64,000 nucleotides of DNA from Alopecurus myosuroides (taxonomy: Eukaryota; Streptophyta; Magnoliopsida; Poales; Poaceae): positions 141,154,682 to 141,218,681 of the forward strand of contig CM054062.1 of the NCBI GenBank assembly GCA_028641055.1. The letters run 5' to 3'. The notes under the pieces are model-generated. The model ran no database searches. It saw only the letters and a list, made by a program, of their open reading frames with translations, and was not told the DNA's origin. Made by a program: the position numbers and the translations under genes. The stretch's first letter is position 1; the number at the start of each line of letters is the position of its first letter. Shown one piece after another: positions 56,446 through 64,000 of the stretch.

Positions 56446-58086
56446 ATGCATCAAGGAGCATCCGTTGCTTTGAAGGCCAAGGTCTTGTCAAGAGAGGTTG
56501 AGAATGAAGAAGATGGAGAAGAGGCATTGCCTCCCTTGAAGGAACAAGACTATGATCCCGTCCTAAAGGATCTCATCACCCTCACCGTGCAAAAGTTTTG
56601 GAGCAATACTCCCAAGGGCAAGAAATTTGTTGAGGAAAAGACAAGGTCTCGCTATGGAAACGATGGAGCTCAAAAAGTGAGGTCTTGTTTCAATTGCCAA
56701 GACAAGCATCACTTCATTGCGGAGTGCCCTTACGAGAATAGAGAACACCATAGTGGCAAGCTCATTCGCAAGGACAAGTCCAAGGTTGAATACAAGAAAC
56801 CTCACTTGAAGAAGAAACCTTTCAACAAGAAATCCCCCACCAAGTTTGTGCTCTTGACTCAAGAGGAGTATGATTCCGGGAGTGATGAAGAAGAAGAAAC
56901 AACAAGTGAAGTGGCCGCTCTAGCTATTGCTTCCACTCCATCTTCATCATCCCTCTTTGAATCCCCCAATGAAAATCTTCCTCAACGCGATGCCAAGTGC
57001 TTCATGGCTAAGGCCACGGAGGTATCACCTTCTCCTGACCCTAAGACCCCTAGTGAACTAGAACATATTGCTAGTCTTAGAGAAGAAGAGGAAAGGGCAT
57101 CCTTGGACCGTTTTATGTCTAACATGCAAGGGGAGACCAAGAAGTACTTTGAGAATCTCATGAGGCAATTGGGAGAGGCCCAAGAGGCCCTTGAGAAGAA
57201 AGGTGAGATTGAGAGAAGGGATGCGGATGAAATTGCATCTCTCTCTATGACTCTTGAGGAAGAGCATGATGGTAGAGTTTCTCTAGAGGATGAACTTGAA
57301 TCTATTGAATCAACCCATAATGAACTTGTCTCTAAAATCATTAAGGAACGTGATCTTGCTATTGCTAAATATAAAAAGGCTAAAAAGGATAAAGTCGAGT
57401 TTGGGGTTGGTCATGGTAAACTAACCGAGGAGTTTGAAAAGCTAACCAATGCTCACAAAGCTTTGGAAAGCCAACACTCATCCCTCAAAGAGTTGCATGA
57501 ACAACTTCAAACTCAACTTACTCAATGTAACCATCCTAGCACCTCTACTTCTTCTTGTGACCATGCAAATATTATTGAGGAAAATGCTAGGTTGAAGGAT
57601 GAGCTCGCAAGGCTCAAGGGCAAAAGCACTCTAGTTGAGAAGGTTGTGTTAGCCACCCCACAAGTGGTTGCCCCTAGCCCTAATGCGGTCATTGCTAGAC
57701 AACAATTAAGTGCTCCAAGCAAACAAGTGGGTAAGCAAGGGCTTGGCTATATAGCCAAGAAGAAGAACAAGAAGAAGAAGAACAAGAGGAAGAACCAAAA
57801 GGGTGCTTCGGGTAGCATTGTCATTAGTGACAACACTACTCGTAGCACACCCGCACAAGCAAGCAATGTTGCCTCGAGTAGTGATGTCATGAGGGACACC
57901 ACTACTCGTAGCACCTCCGCAGGAACTAAAAATCCACACCATTTCTTATATGTTGATTATTATGGTGTTGTGCAATCTAAATATGTTGGTCCTATTGAGG
58001 GTTTCATTGACTATACTATTTGGGTCCCAAAGACCCTTGTTGCTAACATAAAAGGACCCAATTCGGGTCCTAACTCTAGTCAATGA
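56446..58086 (+). CDS. Copia Gag C-terminal part with CCHC zinc knuckle and coiled coils
   Basis: 546-codon open frame. Zinc knuckle CFNCQDKHHFIAEC (C-X2-C-X4-H-X4-C) at about 56688; a Lys-rich segment (KKPFNKKSPTK); an acidic patch; then long Glu/Lys heptad-rich coiled coil (about 57060-57520) and a second basic run of KKKNKKKK type near 57760. It binds and packages RNA in Copia particles. It is open but separated from the Gag start by frame breaks, so it is probably not made as a whole protein; the frame upstream of 56446 is continuous only to about 56424. Confidence 0.75.
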   Translation: MHQGASVALKAKVLSREVENEEDGEEALPPLKEQDYDPVLKDLITLTVQKFWSNTPKGKKFVEEKTRSRYGNDGAQKVRSCFNCQDKHHFIAECPYENREHHSGKLIRKDKSKVEYKKPHLKKKPFNKKSPTKFVLLTQEEYDSGSDEEEETTSEVAALAIASTPSSSSLFESPNENLPQRDAKCFMAKATEVSPSPDPKTPSELEHIASLREEEERASLDRFMSNMQGETKKYFENLMRQLGEAQEALEKKGEIERRDADEIASLSMTLEEEHDGRVSLEDELESIESTHNELVSKIIKERDLAIAKYKKAKKDKVEFGVGHGKLTEEFEKLTNAHKALESQHSSLKELHEQLQTQLTQCNHPSTSTSSCDHANIIEENARLKDELARLKGKSTLVEKVVLATPQVVAPSPNAVIARQQLSAPSKQVGKQGLGYIAKKKNKKKKNKRKNQKGASGSIVISDNTTRSTPAQASNVASSSDVMRDTTTRSTSAGTKNPHHFLYVDYYGVVQSKYVGPIEGFIDYTIWVPKTLVANIKGPNSGPNSSQ

Positions 58087-58090
58087 TCTC

Positions 58091-58720
58091 TTGCAGGACT
58101 ATGCTTCCGGTGGGACTAAATGGATTCTCTATATTGGGTGCACTAATCATATGACCGGAAGCAAAGAACTAGTGACGGAGTTGCGACCAAATGACATCCA
58201 AGCAACCGTCACTTATGGGGACTCATCCAAGTCTAAGGTATCCGGGTTCGGCAAGGTTGTGGTGGCTCCCGATATAACTATCGTGAACGTCATGCTTGTC
58301 GAATCCCTTGGTTACAATTTACTTTTCGTCCGCTCTCTTGGAAAGATGGGTTTTTCCGTCTTTTTCGATGGTGATATTGTGGTCCTTTTGAGGAGCAAGA
58401 CTCTTGACGTCGCTCACGTGGGACATGTTGAAAATGAGTTGTTTGTGGTGGACTTTTCGAAGTCCACCAACTCTCAAGCAATGTGTCTTTTCGGGAAGGC
58501 GGACTTGGGATGGTTGTGGCATCGCCGCCTATCCCATGTCAACATGAGAACTTTGCAAAGTCTTCACAAAGGTGGCCTTATTGTTGGACTAAAAGAAAAT
58601 GTTTCCTTTTCAAAGGATCGCGTTTGTAGGTCGTGCGTTGAAGGGAAGATGCATGACATCATGCACAAGGCCAAGATTATTATCTCATCAAAGAGGATCT
58701 TGGAGCTCCTCCATGTTGAT
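58091..58720 (+). pseudogene. Copia protease and pre-integrase zinc segment (cut, active site lost)
   Basis: Residues WILYIGCTNHMTG (58121 onward) align with the Copia protease site, normally WxLDSGCTxHMT; here Asp-Ser is replaced by Tyr-Ile, so the catalytic Asp is gone. Then follows the GAG-pre-integrase zinc segment: WHRRLSHVNMRTLQSLHK and VCRSCVEGKM. The frame ends at ELLHVD (58720), where element F starts. Confidence 0.85.
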
Positions 58721-61700
58721 TGTCGCACCCGGACATCTAGGGGATACTCGCAGTTCCGTTGAACAGCAGAGGATTGGATTACGGGGCTTACCGGCACCCG
58801 CATCTCTTACGAGTAGGCCAACACACGTATGTGTGACAACCAAACTCTACTGTTCATCGTCTACGTAAACCATCCCATAGAAATCAGGATACTTCCATTG
58901 ACGTACTTCAAACCATACACACATGGTACGTCAACGGCGTTGAACAAAATGATAGCACAACATATCTCTAGGACACAAAAGATGGAAATAAGTTGCAAAT
59001 AGCTCTCATTAGAGCAGAGATAGCAAATACAATCATCTAGAGGACACATGTCCCAACATAACATCATTACATCACAGCGGAAGCATTCAACATGTCTGAG
59101 TACAGACAAGATCCAAATAGGCCTAAGAGGCCGGAAACGAAAAGACGGAGCCCATCCACGAAGTCTCGGATCCTGCCCGGGTCCGCTATCTACTCGTCAG
59201 CAGTCTCGTCATACTCCACGTAGTATCCACCATGGGGATCCTCGGAAACATCGTCTGCGGAAACCACAGCCCCAAAGGGGTCAGTACATAAACGTACTGG
59301 CAAGCAAGACTCACAGTTCACCAAAGTGTAACCCGTCAACACCAAGCACAGATGCTTTGGGTTCAACGGAAGAAAGGGGGTATAAAGATGCTGCAACTAG
59401 CTGCTCTAAACAACTACAGAGTTACTACCACTTCCGGATATCAGAAAGGAGATAAGATCGTGTATCGTAACCAACTATAACTAAACACCAAACAAACCCA
59501 TCCTGGACCGCGCCCCTTATCCAAAGAAGCAATCCGGGGATAACTCACACAGTTGAATTAATGATAGTTCAGATTATTGTGTCAATAAGCCTATTACTAG
59601 TCAAGTTGTTAAATCATTGGGTGTAAGGTTGTTAATCATTAGGTTTAAGTTGTCCTGAGTACTTGTTAGCCAGTACTTTCACCAAGTAGTCCATAACCGC
59701 GGAAAACACGGCTTCTCGAGAAGATTTATCCCTGCAGGGGTGCACCAATTTGGCCGTACACGTATGAATAACCCGCCAGATGGAATGCCTCCCACCAATC
59801 GGGGCACTCAACACAACTCAACTCTTCTCCGCATCAAGCCCAAAGCACCTTGGGCGCACGGCTAATCGAGCCCCGAATAAAAGGGAGCCTCATAGCACTC
59901 TAAGAACGTGTCCCCCTATATGCCGACTACAAAAGTTCCACCCTGGCCTGGGCTCGCAAAAACATGCATGCGGCAAATGGAAAACCCGAACTAAATGAGG
60001 TGATTTGGACGAGATGCGAATCGAATCAAATTGAGGGGGGCGCCCATACTCGCTTCCCACATGCGGTTAGTGCGCTCATCATGGATCAGTAGACAAGACC
60101 CTTTTCCTATTAGGGTCGACACTAGCAGGCCCCAAAACCACACAGGGCCTCCTGTCGGTGCCTTATCATCAAATTATTATTATCCACAATATTAACAGGT
60201 TGATTGATTAAACCTCGATCGCCAGAACATAATGAAATAGTAACAGAAAGTAACGGGTAACAGACTCGAGCAAAAACAACCCTAAGCATGCTAGTAAGAC
60301 ATGGGCAACAAGCAATGGTTATAGGTGTGGAGGTGAGGCAATATCAGGGTTAAAGGATACATGTGATAGGTTCGTAACAGAAGCAACTATTCATAGGGCT
60401 AGCAGAATAGACAACGGAAAGTATCGGTAACCAATGTTGAAAGGAACACGATGGTTCATGTGAGTGATAACTTGCCTGCAAACCCAGTAGCCTGGTACTG
60501 AGCTAGATCCTTAGAAGGGGTGTCGTAAGTATCGTCGGTCTCAACGTCGTCGTTTATCCGAGAAGAAGCAAACAAACAATGCAGAAAGATAAACAATCAA
60601 TAACATGGCATAGTGCACAAACATGGGATGATGCATGACCATTTAATTGATGCAACAGAATAAACTAGTTGACATGGTAACAACATGATTAAATGGACCC
60701 TCATGCAATTTGGATTGCATATGAAAAGCCCATGAATTATGGTTGAATTAATTGTTCTACAACTAATCATCATGTGAAAGTTGATTAGCATGATGCATGG
60801 ATGAGGAAAACAGCAAAATAACAACAATAGAACCAAATGGAAATAAGGTTTACCAAGTTTGGAAATTCATTCATTAAGTTAGGAAATTTTGGTTCCTTAA
60901 AGGTGTCACACAAACATTTGTTGTTTTCACCAATTTTAATTGTTCAAAATAGATAACAAAGTTTATATTTGAAAAGAACACACAATTTTAGGTGGAATAC
61001 ATGTTTCACTTGTTGAAAAAGGAGTTCAAATAAGTTATTTATGAATTAAACAAGTTTAAGCAAGAATTAAATGAATTTAATTCAAACATGAACTTATTTG
61101 AATTTTTATTTGTTCCAAACATTAAGTGGGATTCATATTTGAAAAGCTTATACTTTTATGGTTTTAAAACATATTTTATATGTTCAAAAAAGAATTTAAT
61201 TTGATCAAGTTATGAATTTAACAATATTAAATGATTTAAACAAGATTTAAATCATTTAACCAATTTTAATTATTCAAAACATGAAACAAATTTTATATTT
61301 GAAAAGGTGGTTTAATTTTGCATGGAAAACATATTTCATTTGTTGAAATTGGATTTAAAATGAGCAAGTTATTATTTTGGCAATTTTAAATGCATTAAAC
61401 AAGAAACAATTGTTTTCAGCAATTTAAATTATTCAAAACAGCAAACAAAATTTATATTTGGAAAGTACATGAAAAGTTGATTGGAAAACATATTTAGTTT
61501 GTAGAATTTGGAATTTTTATGCCCAAGTTATGATTTTTGCAAGTTTAAGTGAATTTAACAAGTTTTCAAATATTGCACCAATTTAAAATATTCAAAACAG
61601 TAAACAAATTTTATATTTGGATAGAGCATTCAATTTGGGACAGAAAACATATTAAAAATGTTGGATTTGGAGCTAAGATGAATTAGTTATGCATTTTACA

Positions 61701-63652
61701 ATATTAGGGTGCAATTCTGCCATTTTTAATTCACTAGGGACTAGAAATAAATTACAGGGACCTAAAAGTTCACAGCAGGGACTTGTTGGTGATTTTCTGT
61801 CAAGTTACTGTAATAAAACAAAAGGGAAAAAAAAGTTTTGGGTTAATTGAGGGAGGGGGGACTCGAACCCCCCACCTCCTGCTGTGAGTTGGGTGCTGCT
61901 AACCAGTGGGGTGGATGTTCGGATGGTGATAGGAGAGGGGCAGTGGGGGGTATGAGCTATGGTGCGTTGTTTTTAACTGAACTTAACTTAACGTGATCGC
62001 TCCTGTACCTCGACGGAACAACGGCCAGCGACGGAGCGGCTCGCCGTGGTGTTCTGCGTGGGCGTCGTGCGGGCGTGGACGTGCGGTGCGGCGTGGGGTG
62101 CAGTGTGCTGCGGGAGAGAGAGGAGGTGAGGGAGGGGCCGATACTGCTCACCTCGAGGCCCAGATGGAGGAGGTGCAGGATCGGGGCGGACAGCAGAGGT
62201 TGGCCGGCGTCTTGAGGAGGATGGCGGCGGAGCGGTGAGGTCTCCCGGCCCGAGCCGAGGGGGTGGAGAGGGAGCCCGCGGTCGGGCGAGTCCATTCCCG
62301 GCGCTAGCTCGCTGCGAGGGCCAACAGTTGCGGTGATCGCCGTGGAGGTTCAGAGGGTGAGCTCGGGTGGCGGTCAGTTACAGAGAAGAAATTCAGAGAG
62401 GTGGAGCAGAGAAGAAAAAGAGAGGGGAAGGGAGAGAACGGCGGGGAGAGGAAGAAGAGAGGAGAGGGGTTAGGGTTAGGGGAACCCTAGGGTTAGCTAG
62501 GTCTTATAGGGGGAGGGGGAAGAGCTCAGCCGTTCCTCCATGCTCTCTGCTACGTGGATACAGTAGATAGTCAGCCGTACGAGGAAGATGAAGTGGAGGG
62601 GGGTATTGGGCTGGGAGAAAGGTGAGTTGGGCTGAGGGGGAGTTGGGCTGGGCTGCTGGCTGCCCCTCTCTCCCTTGCTCTTTTTAATATTTTGTTCTAT
62701 TTTTTTTTGCTGAATTGGAAAATGGAAGAAATAGATGAGTGTTAGGGCTAGGAAAAATTTAGAAAAATTGTGGTTAGGTTAGTTTTTACAATATCAAGTA
62801 ATTGCCAACCATGTTTTCCAAAAGTTTCAAATTTAAATTGCTGTTTGTAATTTAAACCATATTTGAAAGAATTTGCTTATTAAGTGTTTATTATTAAAAC
62901 AAGATTTTTAATAGGGTGAACCCTATTGCTTAAATAGAAAAAATGATTAGGGTTATTTTGTTGATTTTCATAATTTGAAATTGGGTGCTGTTTGAATTTT
63001 GATTCCAATTCAAATGATTTTGAGATTAACTGATTATTGCAAACCAATTTTAAATGGGGTGATCATATAGTTTTAATTGGAAGCAAAGTGTTTATAATTG
63101 TTGGGTAATTATCATTAATTCCAAAAGTTTGTTGTTTGAAACAAATGTATTTGAATTTGAATAACATTTGAATTAAGTGATTGATTAAAAGCCACCATTT
63201 TAAATAGTTGAACCTTAGGGATTAATTGGAAACAAATGAGATTTTTAATTGAACTTTTGATTTGAAAAAGATTGCAACATGACAAGTATGAACAAGCATT
63301 TGAAATAATGTTTGAATTTCAATTGTTTTTGGTATTAGATGAATTTCTGTTAGAAACAAAACAACAGTTTGGAATCACAACTTTTATGGAAACAATTGAT
63401 TGTTTTGATTTGAAGCATTCATTTGGAAATTGTAACATCACAAGGATGAAACAAAAGGTTTGAATTTTGGTTTGAAATTCAAATAGAAAACAAAGGAAAA
63501 CAAATGAAAACAGTTGGAAAACAAATGAAAACAGAGGAAAACAAAAGGAAAACAAGCAAAACAATTGCAATGAACATGATGCCATGATGCAAAACATAAA
63601 ATAACAGAGAGCAAACATTCTAATGGCTATTTTTCATACTTGGGATGTTACA
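58721..63652 (-). repeat. 3' LTR of element F, 4,932 bp
   Basis: Minus strand TGTAACATCCCAAG (63652) to CCGGGTGCGACA (58721). GC-rich core 61850-62650 with TATAAG on the minus strand at about 62503; AT-rich elsewhere. No coding region. Confidence 0.85.
61852..61925 (-). other. tRNA-like T-arm/B-box in element F LTR
   Basis: Minus strand GGGGGGTTCGAGTCCCCCC forms a T-arm containing a perfect B-box GGTTCGAGTCC. It is preceded by CACTGGTTAGCAGCACCC, a weak A-box-like region. It sits where the solo LTR has its own T-arm (3936-3953). Not a credible tRNA gene. Confidence 0.45.
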
Positions 63653-63860
63653 AAACGCCCCCCCTTGAAGGAATCGCGCCCCGAGATTCCTACTGAGAAA
63701 AGAAAAGGTCCGGATACTTCTTGCGAAGATCCTCTTGAGCTGTGACACGTGAAACACATCGTGCACCTTGGATAGTTTTTCTGGAATTTCAAAACGATAG
63801 GCAACCCTAGCAACTCTTCTGGAAAGATGTCAGGGAATTTGGAAACCACCGGAACATTTT
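63653..63860 (-). pseudogene. Deleted pol remnant of element F
   Basis: Minus strand. ENVPVVSKFPDIFPEELLG (the protease-RT linker of chromoviruses) runs directly into VAYRFEIPEKLSKVHDVFHV, the end of integrase. All of RT, RNase H and the integrase core are missing. A stop and frame break follow before the polypurine tract at 63653-63668. 63860-64000 continues upstream without a recognised domain. Confidence 0.7.
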
Positions 63861-64000
63861 CAAGTAAAGGGAGAGGTTTTGCATCGAGGGTTTATAGTTG
63901 AATAGAATTTGATTCATTCAGAGAATAGACTATCTGGTCCGAAGGGTGAAACAGCGTTATTGATTAGACGCCGGTAGAATAACTGAAGTGGGAAGTAGCA

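Larger units (their letters stand above)
54014..58720 (+). mobile_element. Copia element E, 5' part, cut by element F
   Basis: LTR 54014-55445, initiator-Met tRNA primer site, Gag with CCHC, then protease and the pre-integrase zinc segment. The frame is interrupted at 58720 by element F. Integrase, RT and 3' LTR would lie beyond the window. A large Gag with coiled coils resembles the SIRE/Maximus lineage, but that is a weak guess without RT. Confidence 0.85.
58721..64000 (-). mobile_element. Long-LTR Gypsy element F (3' LTR and end of internal region)
   Basis: Minus strand. LTR 58721-63652, then on the higher side the end of the internal region, whose last bases before the LTR are TTCAAGGGGGGCGTTT, a polypurine tract. 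The target duplicate would be TTGAT (58716-58720), with the partner outside the window. Same LTR family as the solo LTR 930-5363. Pol fragments point to a chromovirus (Tekay/Del-like) lineage. Confidence 0.82.

Noticed and set aside
61852..61925. Functional tRNA gene
   Set aside because: Only the T-arm/B-box is convincing; acceptor and anticodon stems do not form.

Overview
The window is nuclear DNA of a grass, most likely from the wheat/barley/rye tribe (Triticeae). The evidence is one host gene with plant GT-AG introns, a four-exon nucleoredoxin (NRX1-type, minus strand, 12336-15961), lying in nested LTR retrotransposons whose termini, primer sites and internal sequences look like Triticeae Gypsy and Copia elements. 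The organism call is an inference from sequence style, because no search was run.

Left block (1-10236). A Gypsy LTR of 'family 1' (1-104 plus 7063-8446, plus strand) is split by a second Gypsy element (105-7057, target duplication ATGCC). That element keeps its 5' LTR, a tRNA-Asp-type primer site and a broken gag, but only the last ~13 bp of its 3' LTR. Its 5' LTR is itself split by a 4.4-kb solo LTR of a long-LTR family (930-5363, duplication ATGGT/ATGGC). Next come the 3' internal region and 3' LTR of a further element (8447-10236).

Host island (10237-18794). Two duplicated non-coding blocks, the nucleoredoxin gene, MITEs in intron 1 and in the promoter-distal flank, a 383-bp fold-back element and unassigned AT-rich sequence.

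Central nest (18795-48556). An old Athila-like Gypsy element on the minus strand is split by a 23.1-kb Tat-like Gypsy element (21118-44260, duplication ATCCT, LTRs about 2.5% diverged). This in turn is split inside gag by a 9,976-bp relative (23028-33003, duplication GGCTC, LTRs differing at 2 of 478 bases). The outer Tat element has recognisable gag, protease, RT, two RNase H domains and integrase, all damaged. The inner one has lost RT-RNase H-integrase but keeps an intact Gag-protease frame and, on the opposite strand, an intact antisense gene of eight coding exons (predicted 844 aa) with its own TATA box and a 5'UTR intron. The outer element carries the decayed homologue of this gene. This young, non-autonomous element with a preserved antisense gene is the most interesting thing in the window.

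Right block (48562-64000). A coding-deficient Athila-like element on the minus strand (48562-53692), followed by a duplicated internal segment. Into that segment a Copia element is inserted (54014 onward: 1.4-kb LTR with a 105-bp tandem array upstream of its TATA box, Gag with CCHC, broken protease). A long-LTR Gypsy element (58721 to the window end, minus strand, 4,932-bp LTR) interrupts the Copia pol frame. Coordinates of LTRs, primer sites, duplications and splice sites were read by eye. Family-level names, ages and homology percentages need alignment.
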